From Streptomyces sp. SID12501 (GTDB taxonomy: Bacteria; Actinomycetota; Actinomycetes; Streptomycetales; Streptomycetaceae): DNA of 64,000 bases. Under the pieces are notes generated by a model. That model was not told where the DNA came from, did no database searches, and saw only the letters and a program-made list of their open reading frames with translations. Positions 1 to 8,381 of the stretch are shown here, one piece after another (the first letter of the stretch is position 1; every line of letters starts with the position of its first letter). Where the stretch lies: contig NZ_JAAGLU010000026.1 in assembly GCF_010550245.1 (NCBI RefSeq), positions 1-64,000 on the forward strand. Reading direction: 5' to 3'. The position numbers and the translations under genes were made by a program.

Positions 1-702
1 GGGTTCGGGTGCGGGTGCGGGTGCCGTGACCGGGCCCTGTGCGCCCTCCGGCGAGCTCGTGCTCCCCGGCTGCGCGCCGCCCGCCCCGCCTTCGCGCCCC
101 GTGCGCGGGGAGAGCGCACGGAAGGTCATGGTGCCCTCGGAGGGCACGGGGCCACGGGTGCCGGGGACGCCTCCCTCGGCGCCGGTGGCGGCCGGTCCCG
201 GGGTGGGCCTGCGGAACACGAACGTGCCCGACTCGGGCACGTCACCGGCGTCCGGCTCCATCGGCGGGATCGTCGCCGAACCGTCCGTACGGGCCGACCG
301 CCCGTCCGGCTGGACCTGAGGCTCGTTCACCGCCCTGGGGTCGGCGGCCGGTGCCGGGAAGCCCCAGGAGACATGGCGGTCCCGGTCGCCGCCGAACCCG
401 GACTGATGGGAGCGGTCGGCGCCCCACGCGGACGCCGGTTCGGGCCGGCTGCCGTGCTGGGCCTCGGCCGGGGTCGCCCGGCGCGGCTCGGCGCCCGGCG
501 AGCGCGGGTCGTCGTCGAAGAAGTGCGGCCCGGTCTCCTCGACCCGCGCCGCGGCGGGCGCACCGTCGGACTGCGCCGGGCGGCTGGTGCCCGGCACCCA
601 GGCGGTGCCGTTCCAGAACCGGACATATCCAGGAATGGACGGGTCCGGGTAAAACCCTTCGCGGGGCCTGTCGTCACCGGGGGCCGGGGTTGGGGCGCTC
701 AT
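1..702 (-). CDS. RDD/DUF2510-type membrane protein, N-terminal part (runs off left edge)
   Basis: The reading frame starts at an ATG (702) and stays open to base 1, so only the N-terminal ~234 residues are seen. Residues ~14-40 contain the pattern GFYPDPSIPGYVRFWNG followed by TAWVPGT, the short Trp-rich module found at the front of many actinobacterial DUF2510 and RDD-family membrane proteins. The rest of the visible part is a low-complexity Pro/Gly/Ala/acidic linker. No membrane segment is visible; if the family assignment is right, the RDD transmembrane domain lies beyond the window. It is divergent from the SsgA-like gene. Function is unknown. The N-terminal module is seen in the sequence; the RDD part is inferred from family habit. 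Confidence 0.7.
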   Translation of the reverse strand, partial: MSAPTPAPGDDRPREGFYPDPSIPGYVRFWNGTAWVPGTSRPAQSDGAPAAARVEETGPHFFDDDPRSPGAEPRRATPAEAQHGSRPEPASAWGADRSHQSGFGGDRDRHVSWGFPAPAADPRAVNEPQVQPDGRSARTDGSATIPPMEPDAGDVPESGTFVFRRPTPGPAATGAEGGVPGTRGPVPSEGTMTFRALSPRTGREGGAGGAQPGSTSSPEGAQGPVTAPAPAPEP

Positions 703-908
703 GTCCGTCGTCCCGTATCTGTCGGGGGTCATTTGGGGTGCCCCACATCTATCAGACCGGCGCACGCGCCGATGCCCGTCCCGCGCTACCTACTCCCTTC
801 GTGACAGCTTCTGCCATCTGTCGCGACGGCTCCGACACCGTTCGCAAAAAACTTCTCCGAAAAACCTCTCGGAACCCGCGTAATGCTGACGCGTCCCCGC
901 GCTCTCTC

Positions 909-940
909 CTCGTACGGGCCCACCGCAGGCCCCGTACGAG
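909..940. promoter_or_regulatory. Inverted repeat in the ssgG-like leader
   Basis: Two perfect 10-base arms (CTCGTACGGG at 909-918 and its complement at 931-940) are separated by 12 bases, about 40 bases ahead of the ssgG-like start. It could be a leader hairpin or an operator for the divergent pair. There is no T-run, so a terminator is unlikely. Confidence 0.4.
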
Positions 941-979
941 ACGCCCGTCGCGCTCGTCGAGAGAGAGGAAGTGCCCGCC

Positions 980-1474
980 ATGAACCACGCGATGAACACC
1001 GTGGTGGAACGGGAACTGGAGCTGAAACTCATCCTGTCGCCGGAGCGGAGCATTCCGGTCCCCGCCCGCCTCACCTACCGCACCAACGACCCGTTCGCCG
1101 TCCACATCGCCTTCCACATCGGCACCGAGAACCCGGTGAACTGGACGTTCGCCCGTGAGCTCCTCGTCGAGGGGGTGTTCAGGCCGTGCGGGCACGGTGA
1201 CGTCCGGGTGTGGCCGACGAAGGTCGACGGGCGCAGCGTCATCCTGATGGCGCTGAGCTCACCCGACGGAGACGCCCTGCTGGAGGCGCCCACCGCTCAG
1301 GTGTCGGCGTGGCTGGAACGCACCCTGCGGGCGGTCCCTCCGGGCTCTGAGGCAGAGCAGCTCGGTATCGACGACGGCCTCGCCGAGCTGCTCGCTCCCA
1401 CTCCGGCCGATGATCTGTGGCTGCGCGACCCGTGGCCGTCGGACGAGTCGCAGGACGGGGAGGGGTACGTATGA
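980..1474 (+). CDS. ssgG: SsgA-like sporulation/cell-division protein (SsgG-like)
   Basis: A 164-residue SALP family protein. Family marks are the N-terminal VVERELELKL strand, the SIPVPARLTY segment, DPFAVHIAFH, and a C-terminal half with LSSPDGDALLEAP. SALPs occur in sporulating actinomycetes and control where septa form and peptidoglycan is remodelled. Paralogue assignment to SsgG rests mainly on the downstream neighbours (FAD oxidase, TPR protein, HppD, AsnC), the order I recall around SCO2924, so the symbol is tentative. The start at 980 was chosen because GAGAGGAAG lies just upstream; an internal ATG at 992 would match the usual short SALP N-terminus. The C-terminal tail is acidic and longer than in SsgB. 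Confidence 0.75.
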   Translation: MNHAMNTVVERELELKLILSPERSIPVPARLTYRTNDPFAVHIAFHIGTENPVNWTFARELLVEGVFRPCGHGDVRVWPTKVDGRSVILMALSSPDGDALLEAPTAQVSAWLERTLRAVPPGSEAEQLGIDDGLAELLAPTPADDLWLRDPWPSDESQDGEGYV

Positions 1475-1512
1475 CGAGCACCCCAGGTCCGACACGTACC
1501 GCCGTCCGTCGT

Positions 1513-2913
1513 TCAGAAGAGTTTGCCCGGGTTCAGGAGGCCCAGCGGGTCGAAGGCCGCCTTGACCGCCCGCTGCATCTCCACGCCCACCGGGCCCAGT
1601 TCGCGCGCCAGCCACTCCTTCTTGAGGATGCCGACGCCGTGTTCCCCGGTGATCGTGCCGTCGAGTTCCAGGCCGAGGGCCATGATCTCGTCGAAGGACT
1701 CGCGGGCCCGGCGGGACTCGTCGGCGTCCTGGGCGTCGAAGCAGACGGTGGGGTGGGTGTTGCCGTCGCCCGCGTGGGCGCACACCCCGATGGTCAGCCG
1801 GTACTTCTCGGCGATGCGCTCGACCCCCTCCAGCAGCTCGGCGAGCCGCGACCGGGGTACGCACACGTCGTCGATCATCGTCGTGCCCTTGACCGCTTCG
1901 AGCGCGACCAGGCACAACCGCCGTGCCTGGAGGAGGAGTTCGGACTCGGCGGCATCGTCGGCGGGGACCACCTGGGTCGCCCCGGCCGCCTCGCAGAGCG
2001 CGCCTACGGCGGCCAGGTCGGCGGCGGGGTCGTGGGTGTCGAAGGCGCAGAGGAGGAGTGCCTCGGTCGTCTCCGGGAGGCCCATGTTCGCCAGGTCGTT
2101 GACGGCCTTGACGGTCGTGCGGTCCATCAGTTCGAGGAGGGACGGCACATGACCGCCCTCCATGATCCGGCACACGGCGTCACAGGCAGCGGCGGCCGAC
2201 GCGAACTCGGCGGCCAGCACCAGCTGCCCGGGCGGCTGTGGCTTGAGGGCCAGTACCGCCCGTACGACGATGCCGAGCGAGCCCTCGGAGCCCACGAACA
2301 GGCGGGTGAGGTCGTACCCGGCGACACCCTTCGCGGTCCGCCGCCCGGTGGACATGAGCCGGCCGTCGGCGAGGACGACGTCCAGCCCGAGTACGTACTC
2401 GGCGGTCACCCCGTACTTCACGCAGCACAGCCCGCCCGACGCGGTGCCGATGTTGCCGCCGATCGTGCACATCTCCCAGCTGGAGGGGTCCGGTGGGTAG
2501 TACAGGCCGTGCTCGTTGACCGCGCGGGAGAGCGTCGCGTTGATGACGCCGGGCTCGACGACGGCGATGCGGTCGACCGGGTTGATCTCCAGGATCCGGT
2601 CCATCTTCACCAGCGACAGCACGATGCAGCCCTCGGACGCGTTGGCCGCGCCCGACAGCCCGGTGCGGGCACCCTGCGGGACCACCGGCAGCCGCAGCTC
2701 GGTGGCGACGCGCATGACGTGCTGGACCTGTTCGACGGTGCGCGGCAGGACCACGACGGCCGGGGTGCCCGCCTCGCAGAAGCTCGCCATGTCGTTCGCG
2801 TAGGCGGCGGTGACGTCCGGATCGGTGAGCACGGCCTCGGCCGGCAGCTCCGCGAGCAGCCGGTCCGTGAGGTTGCCCTGGGCTTCGTCGGGTGCGGCTT
2901 GGATACGGCTCAT
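1513..2913 (-). CDS. FAD-linked oxidase, glycolate/D-lactate dehydrogenase type
   Basis: A 466-residue flavoprotein of the GlcD/D-2-hydroxyacid dehydrogenase family. The N-terminal half is a PCMH-type FAD domain (PRTVEQVQHVM, PVVPQGARTGLSG, and GGNIGTASGGLCCVKYG, the pyrophosphate-binding loop). The C-terminal half is the FAD-oxidase C domain with the metal/substrate His motif CAHAGDGNTHP and the terminal GEHGVG. It is expected to oxidise a 2-hydroxy acid to a 2-oxo acid; the substrate cannot be read from sequence. It is convergent with the SsgA-like gene (38-base gap) and divergent from the TPR gene. The ATG at 2913 precedes a normal domain start. Confidence 0.88.
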   Translation of the reverse strand: MSRIQAAPDEAQGNLTDRLLAELPAEAVLTDPDVTAAYANDMASFCEAGTPAVVVLPRTVEQVQHVMRVATELRLPVVPQGARTGLSGAANASEGCIVLSLVKMDRILEINPVDRIAVVEPGVINATLSRAVNEHGLYYPPDPSSWEMCTIGGNIGTASGGLCCVKYGVTAEYVLGLDVVLADGRLMSTGRRTAKGVAGYDLTRLFVGSEGSLGIVVRAVLALKPQPPGQLVLAAEFASAAAACDAVCRIMEGGHVPSLLELMDRTTVKAVNDLANMGLPETTEALLLCAFDTHDPAADLAAVGALCEAAGATQVVPADDAAESELLLQARRLCLVALEAVKGTTMIDDVCVPRSRLAELLEGVERIAEKYRLTIGVCAHAGDGNTHPTVCFDAQDADESRRARESFDEIMALGLELDGTITGEHGVGILKKEWLARELGPVGVEMQRAVKAAFDPLGLLNPGKLF

Positions 2914-3011
2914 GATCACAGCGTCGCACCCGGGGCCATCGGTGTGAACCCCGTCCGTGAGGTGCTTTCGGTACGGGAATCCGGTCGTCGTATTGACGCA
3001 CAGTGAGCGCC

Positions 3012-4424
3012 ATGGAGATGGAGAGAGTCCGCGTTCGTGTCCTCCCCCGCCCGTTGATCGCCGCACTCGCGGGGTGTGCGGTACTCGGCGGCGCGTTGAT
3101 GCTGCTGCCCCCTGACCGGCCTGCCCCGGCGTCCGCACCGGCGCCGGGTCCGGCGGCCCGGGCGGAGCTGGCGGTGGCCGGCGGGGTGTCCGCCGCGCTG
3201 CCCGACCTGAGGGTGTTCATCGGCGACCGTGAGGCGTACGTAGGTACCCATGCGCGTGACGGGCAGGCCTGGGCGCAGCTCGGCTCGGCCTATGTGGAGC
3301 GCGGGCGGCGGACGGCGGACGCCGCTGACTTCCCGAGGGCGGAACGGGCGCTGCGTACGTCGCTGAAGGTGCGCCCGGCGGCCGGTGGCCGGAACGCCGA
3401 GGGGCTCGTGGGCATGGCCGCGCTGGCGAACGCGCGCCGTGACTTCCCGGCGGCCCGGACGTGGGGCGAGGCGGCGCTGCGGCAGGCGCCGAAGCGCTGG
3501 ACGTCGTACCCGGCGCTGCTCGACGCGTACTCGGGCCTCGGCGACTACAGGGCGGTCCGGCGGATGCTGGAGCGGCTGCAGGGGCTGCGTTCCGGGACTG
3601 CGGTGCCTGCGGTGACGGCGCGGGCGGCGGGCGTGTACCGGGACCGGGGGTGGCGCGAGGACGCGCAGGCGGCGCTCTCGGACGCGGCGGCGCGGGCCGC
3701 GACCCCGGCCGAGGAGGCCGAATGGCAGTACAGGGCGGGCGAGTTGGCGTGGGAGCGGGGCGAACCGGCCGACGCGCTGAGGCACTTCGAGGCGGCCCTG
3801 CGGCTCGACCCCGGGTTGTCGTCAGCGCGGGCGGGCGAGGGGCGGGCGCTGGCCGCGCTGGGCCGTACGCGGGAGGCGGCGATCGCGTACCGGGCGGCCC
3901 TCGCCAAGCAGCCGTCGCCTCACTACGCGCTGGAGCTGGGCGAGTTGTACGACTCCCTGGGCCGGCCGGCGGAGGCGCAGGCGCAGTACGCCGCGCTGCG
4001 GGCCCGAGTCGCGAAGGAGCAACTCGGCGGTGTCGACGGCGAGTTGCTGCTCGGGCGGTTCGAGGCGGACCACGGGGACGCGGGGTCGGCCGTACGGCGG
4101 CTGCGGGCGGAGTGGGCGCGCCAGCCGGGGCTCGATGTCGCGGACGCGCTGGGCTGGGCGATGCACCGGGCGGGCAGGAGCGAGGAGGCGCTCGCCTGGG
4201 CGAAGCGGACGACCGACAAGGAGCACGGCGCCGAGGTGCGCAGCGCCCTGTACGTGTACCACCGGGGCATGATCGAGCGGGAGTCGGGGCTGACAGGCCC
4301 CGCGCGTCGGCATCTGGAGGAGGCGCTGCGGATCAACCCGTACTTCTCGCCGGTGGGTGGGCCTGCGGCGAAGGAGGCGTTGGCAGCGCTGGGCGAGCCC
4401 GTGGCGTCGGGATCGCCCAACTGA
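3012..4424 (+). CDS. Membrane-anchored tetratricopeptide repeat protein
   Basis: About 470 residues. Residues ~10-32 form one hydrophobic N-terminal anchor, followed by a Pro/Ala-rich linker and then several TPR-like helical pairs (for example AWAQLGSAYVERGR, EPADALRHFEAALRLDPG, RTREAAIAYRAALAKQP and a last repeat ending in ALRINPYFSP). Such proteins are scaffolds; the partner is unknown. The position beside hppD matches the S. coelicolor order but does not imply a role in tyrosine breakdown. A GTG at 3003 and an ATG at 3018 are alternative starts. It is convergent with hppD, 17 bases apart. Confidence 0.78.
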   Translation: MEMERVRVRVLPRPLIAALAGCAVLGGALMLLPPDRPAPASAPAPGPAARAELAVAGGVSAALPDLRVFIGDREAYVGTHARDGQAWAQLGSAYVERGRRTADAADFPRAERALRTSLKVRPAAGGRNAEGLVGMAALANARRDFPAARTWGEAALRQAPKRWTSYPALLDAYSGLGDYRAVRRMLERLQGLRSGTAVPAVTARAAGVYRDRGWREDAQAALSDAAARAATPAEEAEWQYRAGELAWERGEPADALRHFEAALRLDPGLSSARAGEGRALAALGRTREAAIAYRAALAKQPSPHYALELGELYDSLGRPAEAQAQYAALRARVAKEQLGGVDGELLLGRFEADHGDAGSAVRRLRAEWARQPGLDVADALGWAMHRAGRSEEALAWAKRTTDKEHGAEVRSALYVYHRGMIERESGLTGPARRHLEEALRINPYFSPVGGPAAKEALAALGEPVASGSPN

Positions 4425-4441
4425 CCGCAGACGCACACCGG

Positions 4442-5587
4442 TTACAGGTTGCCGCGCTTGTCCTGCTCACGCTCGATCGCCTCGAAGAGGGCCTTGAAGT
4501 TGCCCTTGCCGAAGCCCATAGAGCCGTGCCGTTCGATGATCTCGAAGAAGACGGTCGGGCGGTCCTGGACCGGCTTGGTGAAGATCTGGAGCAGGTAGCC
4601 GTCCTCGTCGCGGTCGACGAGGATCTTCAGCTCGCGGAGGGTCTCGACGGGGACGCGGGTGTCGCCGGCCCACTCCCCCAGGGTGTCGTAGTACGAGTCG
4701 GGCGTGTCGAGGAACTGGACTCCGGCCGCCCGCATGGTCCGTACGGTCTCGACGATGTCGCCCGAGTTGAGGGCGATGTGCTGGACGCCCGCGCCGCCGT
4801 AGAAGTCGAGGTACTCGTCGATCTGGGACTTCTTCTTGGCGATGGCCGGCTCGTTGATCGGGAACTTGACCTTCAGCGTCCCGTCGGCGACGACCTTCGA
4901 CATCAGCGCGCTGTACTCGGTGGCGATGTCGTCGCCCACGAACTCCTTCATGTTCGTGAAGCCCATGACCTTGTTGTAGAAGCCGACCCATTCGTCCATG
5001 TGGCCGAGTTCGACGTTGCCCACGCAGTGGTCGATCGCCTGGAAGGTGCGCCGGGCGGGCGGTTCGACGATCGGCGAGGCGGCGGCGAACCCCGGGAGGT
5101 ACGGGCCGTCGTACCCCGTGCGCTCGACGAGGGTGTGGCGTGTCTGGCCGTACGTGGCGATCACGGCGAGGACGACCGAGCCGTGGTCGTCCTTCAGCTC
5201 GTACGGCTCGGCCAGCGAGCGGGCGCCGTGCTCGACGGCGTACGTGTACGCGGCGCGGGCGTCCGGGACCTCGATGGCGAGGTCGACGACGCCGTCGCCG
5301 TGTTCGGCCACATGTGCGGCCAGGAAGTGGCCCCAGGTGGTGGCGGGCTTGACGACGGAGGTGAACACGAACCGGGCGGAGCCGTTCTCCAGGACGTACG
5401 ACGCCGTCTCGCGGCTGCCCGTCTCCGGTCCGGAGTAGGCGACGAGCCGCATGCCGAAGGCCGTGGAGTAGTAGTGCGCCGCCTGTTTGGCGTTGCCCAC
5501 GGCGAAGACGACCGCGTCCATTCCCTTGACCGGGAAGGGGTCTGCCTGCCGGGCGGTGTCGGGAGTGTGGTGTGTGGTCTGCGTCAT
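4442..5587 (-). CDS. hppD: 4-hydroxyphenylpyruvate dioxygenase
   Basis: A 381-residue two-domain VOC-fold enzyme of typical HPPD length. It converts 4-hydroxyphenylpyruvate to homogentisate in tyrosine catabolism, using Fe(II). The metal ligands are recognisable: His in IDHCVGNVELGHMDEW, His in GVQHIALNSGDIV, and Glu in FFEIIERHGSMGFGKGNFKALF, the conserved C-terminal helix that closes the site. The gene is divergent from an AsnC-family regulator, with a palindrome between them, so control by that regulator in response to an amino acid is likely (inference). No homogentisate dioxygenase lies nearby. Confidence 0.95.
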   Translation of the reverse strand: MTQTTHHTPDTARQADPFPVKGMDAVVFAVGNAKQAAHYYSTAFGMRLVAYSGPETGSRETASYVLENGSARFVFTSVVKPATTWGHFLAAHVAEHGDGVVDLAIEVPDARAAYTYAVEHGARSLAEPYELKDDHGSVVLAVIATYGQTRHTLVERTGYDGPYLPGFAAASPIVEPPARRTFQAIDHCVGNVELGHMDEWVGFYNKVMGFTNMKEFVGDDIATEYSALMSKVVADGTLKVKFPINEPAIAKKKSQIDEYLDFYGGAGVQHIALNSGDIVETVRTMRAAGVQFLDTPDSYYDTLGEWAGDTRVPVETLRELKILVDRDEDGYLLQIFTKPVQDRPTVFFEIIERHGSMGFGKGNFKALFEAIEREQDKRGNL

Positions 5588-5616
5588 GGCCGCAGCCTGG
5601 TCCCGCCACGGCAAGA

Positions 5617-5634
5617 TGCGCAACAGTTTGCGCT
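5617..5634. promoter_or_regulatory. Candidate AsnC/Lrp operator between hppD and its regulator
   Basis: GCGCAA and TTGCGC form an inverted repeat around four bases (5618-5633), in the 127-base gap between the divergent hppD and AsnC-family genes. Position and symmetry suggest an Lrp/AsnC binding site. Confidence 0.5.
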
Positions 5635-5714
5635 GGAGCTGGACATTCTGCTCAGCTGTAGGCGCGTACATACGGGCTTTCTGTACAGGATGACCATCCC
5701 ATCTGGGGGCTGCT

Positions 5715-6191
5715 GTGACGATCGACGAGCTGGACGGGCGGATCATCGTGCTGCTCGCGCGGGAGCCGCGGATCGGCGTACTGGAGATGTCCCGGCGGCT
5801 CGGAGTGGCGCGCGGGACGGCACAGGCGCGTCTCGACCGACTTCAGTCGAACGGCGTCATCCGGGGGTTCGGGCCGGAGGTGGACCCGGCGGCCCTCGGC
5901 TACCCGGTCACCGCCTTCGCGACACTCCAGATCCGGCAGGGCCAAGGGCCGGACGTACGGGCCCACTTGGCGTCCGTACCGGAGGTGCTGGAGCTGCACA
6001 CGACCACCGGCAGCGGGGACATGCTGTGCCGGCTCGTGGCCCGCTCGAACGCCGATCTCCAGCGGGTGATCGACCGGGTCGTCGGTTTTGACGGCATCGA
6101 CCGGGCCGCCACGGCGATCGTCATGGAGAACCCCGTGCCGCTGCGGATCATCCCGCTGGTGGAGCAGGCGGCCTCGGAACACGGCGACTGA
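5715..6191 (+). CDS. Lrp/AsnC-family transcriptional regulator
   Basis: A 158-residue protein with an N-terminal AsnC-type helix-turn-helix (DELDGRIIVLLAREPRIGVLEMSRRLGVARGTAQARLDRL split over residues ~3-45) and a C-terminal RAM effector domain (~65-150). The start is GTG. It is divergent from hppD, so it probably controls tyrosine breakdown by binding the palindrome in the shared gap (inference). The family forms octameric or smaller assemblies and senses amino acids; the ligand here is unknown. Confidence 0.9.
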   Translation: MTIDELDGRIIVLLAREPRIGVLEMSRRLGVARGTAQARLDRLQSNGVIRGFGPEVDPAALGYPVTAFATLQIRQGQGPDVRAHLASVPEVLELHTTTGSGDMLCRLVARSNADLQRVIDRVVGFDGIDRAATAIVMENPVPLRIIPLVEQAASEHGD

Positions 6192-6217
6192 ACCGGGACG
6201 GGTGACGACTTCACAAC

Positions 6218-6265
6218 TTCCAAAGAAGTGCTTGCAAAGAAACCCTTGCAAGCACTTCTTTGCAA
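6218..6265. promoter_or_regulatory. Phased TTGCAA repeat array / long palindrome (operator)
   Basis: TTGCAA occurs at 6232, 6246 and 6260, exactly 14 bases apart, with a near copy (TTCCAA) at 6218. The same stretch forms a perfect inverted repeat with 16-base arms (6222-6237 and 6246-6261). It ends 17 bases before the start of the winged-helix regulator, so it is very likely that gene's autoregulatory operator. Confidence 0.65.
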
Positions 6266-6281
6266 CGCTACCTTTGGACAC

Positions 6282-6875
6282 ATGCCGGAGCAGCCCGAAG
6301 AAGCGACACTCCATGTACTCGAACTCGACGCCCGCTCACTGCGTGGTCTCGCTCACCCCCTGCGGATGCAGCTCCTGACCGCGTTGCGGCACGGCGGGCC
6401 CGCCACCGCCTCCCAACTGGCCGCGAAACTCGGTGAGTCCAGCGGTGCGACCAGCTACCACCTGCGCCAGCTGGCCGCGCACGGCTTCGTCGAGGACGCG
6501 CCGGAGCACGGCAAGGGGCGGGAGCGGTGGTGGAGGTCGGTCCACGAAGGCGTGCAGTTCCACGACGCCCTGCGAAATGACCCCGACCCGGCTGTCCGTG
6601 GCGCCGCCGACCTGTTCATGCACGAGGTCGCGAACACACACACCCGGGAGCTCTCGACCTGGCTCGGCAACCAGAACGACTGGTCCGACGCCTGGAAGCG
6701 TTCCTCGGACCTGAGTGACTTCACGCTACGACTGACACCCGAGCACGCCCTCGAACTGATCCAGCGCATGCACGAACTCGTCGACAGTTACCGCGCCCAG
6801 GCCCCGGCCGAGGGCACCCCGGACGCCGAGACGGTACGCGTCCACACCCACGTCTTCCCGACCCACACGACCTGA
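6282..6875 (+). CDS. ArsR-type winged-helix transcriptional regulator
   Basis: A 197-residue regulator with an N-terminal winged helix (residues ~17-80: SLRGLAHPLRMQLLTALR, then TASQLAAKLGESSGATSYHL and RQLAAHGFVED). The C-terminal half is helical and typical of the HTH_20 group common in Streptomyces, often linked to MFS drug exporters. No exporter is adjacent; the only follower is a 62-residue protein. A strong palindromic repeat array just upstream suggests self-repression. There are no metal-binding cysteines of classical ArsR proteins. Confidence 0.85.
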   Translation: MPEQPEEATLHVLELDARSLRGLAHPLRMQLLTALRHGGPATASQLAAKLGESSGATSYHLRQLAAHGFVEDAPEHGKGRERWWRSVHEGVQFHDALRNDPDPAVRGAADLFMHEVANTHTRELSTWLGNQNDWSDAWKRSSDLSDFTLRLTPEHALELIQRMHELVDSYRAQAPAEGTPDAETVRVHTHVFPTHTT

Positions 6876-6889
6876 GAGGCCGCCTCCCG

Positions 6890-7078
6890 ATGAACCCCGA
6901 CACCCACCTCGCCCTTCACCGCCTCCGCGCGGCCGATCTCCACGCCGAGGCCGACGCCCAGCGCCTCGCCCTCGCCGCCAGGCGCCCCCCGCAGGGCCTG
7001 CGCACCCGCGTCGGCTGGACCCTCGTAGAGGTCGGTCTGCGGCTGGCCTCCGTACCGCCGAGGCCCCGGATCGCCTAG
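6890..7078 (+). CDS. Small conserved Streptomyces protein, function unknown
   Basis: 62 residues, starting 14 bases after the winged-helix gene and probably co-transcribed. It is rich in Ala, Arg and Leu, with an N-terminal basic helix (HLALHRLRAADLHAEAD) and a C-terminal LRTRVGWTLVEVGLRLA segment that could be a short amphipathic or membrane-associated helix. I recall similar small proteins after HTH_20 regulators. Its end overlaps the end of the convergent LacI gene by four bases. Confidence 0.6.
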   Translation: MNPDTHLALHRLRAADLHAEADAQRLALAARRPPQGLRTRVGWTLVEVGLRLASVPPRPRIA

Positions 7079-8184
7079 AACCCGCCCGGGCCCGGCAGTG
7101 AGCGTGGCCGCCCGCTGGACTCCCGTACGACCAACGGCGGGTCCACCTCGTGCAGGACGCGTTCCGTCGAGCCGGGGTTGTTGATCTCGTCGACCAGCAG
7201 GCCGATGCCCTCGGTGGCCACCGCGTCGAAGTCCTGCGCCACCGTGGTCAGCGCGGGCTGCTGGAAGCGGGCGGCCGGGATGTCGTCCATGCCTACGACG
7301 CTCACCTCGTCCGGGACCCGACGGCCCCGCTCGTGCAACGCCCTGACCAGGCCGATCGCCATGTCGTCGTTGGCCGCGAAGACCGCGGTCATCGCCTCGT
7401 CGGCCGCCAGTCGCAGGCCCGCCTCGTAACCGCTCGCGCAGGACCAGTCCCCCTCGACGGGCTCCGCCACGGGCAGGCCCGCCTCGGTGAGCGCCGACCG
7501 CCAGCCCTCCGCACGGTCGCGTGACGCCCACCACTGACCGGGCCCCGAGACATGCCGGATCTCGGTGTGCCCCAGGTCGATGAGGTGCCTGGTCGCCACA
7601 TACCCACTGCGGTCCGACTTCTCCGCCGACCGGATGCGCCGCGCCGCCATCAGGCCGGGAAAGCGGCCGATGGTGAGGATCGGGACGTCCAGCCAGACTT
7701 TGACGGGGCTTCCCTCGTCGATCGCCTCCGACAGCACGATGCCGTCGACGCCCTGTTCGAGGAGGCTGTCGATGGCCTCGGCGGTGCTGTGTTCGTCGTC
7801 CTCGGTGGTGTGGGCGACGCTGACCGAGTAGCCGAGCCGGCGCGCCGAGCGCTCTATGGCGACGAGCATGGTCATGGGCCCGTAGAGGCGGGCGCCGAGG
7901 GAGATCACGCCGAGGCGTCGGCTCCGGCCCGAAGTAAGGCTGCGCGCCGCGCCGTTGGGGCGGTACCCGAGTTGCTGGGCCGCACGGAGAACACGCGTCC
8001 GGAGCTCTTCACGGACGTACGGCTCGTTGTTCATCACGCGCGACACCGTCTTCTGGGAGACGCCGGCGAGCCGCGCGACATCGCTGCTCGTCGCGGGTGG
8101 CCGCGAGACACCGTCACGACCATGGGTACCCGTACCGGCCACCGAAGCCTCTTCTCCACCAGACTGCTCGACCACACTGTCCAA
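7075..8184 (-). CDS. LacI-family transcriptional repressor
   Basis: A 369-residue LacI/GalR protein. After a ~30-residue variable lead comes the DNA-binding domain (SSDVARLAGVSQKTVSRVMN, residues ~33-52) with the hinge helix PNGAARSLTSGRS, then a periplasmic-binding-protein-like ligand domain with VFAANDDMAIGLVRAL and VSVVGMDDIPAA. It is divergent from a secreted beta-propeller glycosidase, which it probably regulates in response to a sugar (inference). The ligand is unknown. Confidence 0.9.
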   Translation of the reverse strand: MDSVVEQSGGEEASVAGTGTHGRDGVSRPPATSSDVARLAGVSQKTVSRVMNNEPYVREELRTRVLRAAQQLGYRPNGAARSLTSGRSRRLGVISLGARLYGPMTMLVAIERSARRLGYSVSVAHTTEDDEHSTAEAIDSLLEQGVDGIVLSEAIDEGSPVKVWLDVPILTIGRFPGLMAARRIRSAEKSDRSGYVATRHLIDLGHTEIRHVSGPGQWWASRDRAEGWRSALTEAGLPVAEPVEGDWSCASGYEAGLRLAADEAMTAVFAANDDMAIGLVRALHERGRRVPDEVSVVGMDDIPAARFQQPALTTVAQDFDAVATEGIGLLVDEINNPGSTERVLHEVDPPLVVRESSGRPRSLPGPGGF

Positions 8185-8297
8185 CCAGACTGCGCTGTCA
8201 GAAAACCGTCGGGATCAGTGTGCGGCCCGACCCTGGCGATCGTCAATGATCACCGTAATCCGCAGGAAATAGCGGGAAACAGCGGCGACACAAGTAT

Positions 8298-8348
8298 TGA
8301 CGCCGACTTGATCCGAGACGCAGACTCCGGGCCTGACTACGCAGTCAG
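8298..8348 (+). promoter_or_regulatory. Candidate promoter and operator of the secreted hydrolase
   Basis: TTGACG at 8298 followed 17 bases later by CAGACT (8321) could be a promoter. CTGAC and GTCAG form an inverted repeat at 8333-8348 directly after it, a plausible site for the divergent LacI repressor. No experimental support. Confidence 0.4.
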
Positions 8349-8381
8349 AAGTGAACTCGGTACAGAGCGACCGGAGGGGTC

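Noticed and set aside
1417..3006. 529-codon open frame on the plus strand opposite the FAD oxidase
   Set aside because: High-GC shadow of the real minus-strand gene; the product lacks any family pattern while the opposite strand gives a full FAD-oxidase.
3461..6091. 876-codon plus-strand open frame across TPR, hppD and AsnC genes
   Set aside because: It crosses three recognisable genes in other frames and has Gly/Arg/Ala-rich composition typical of a shadow.
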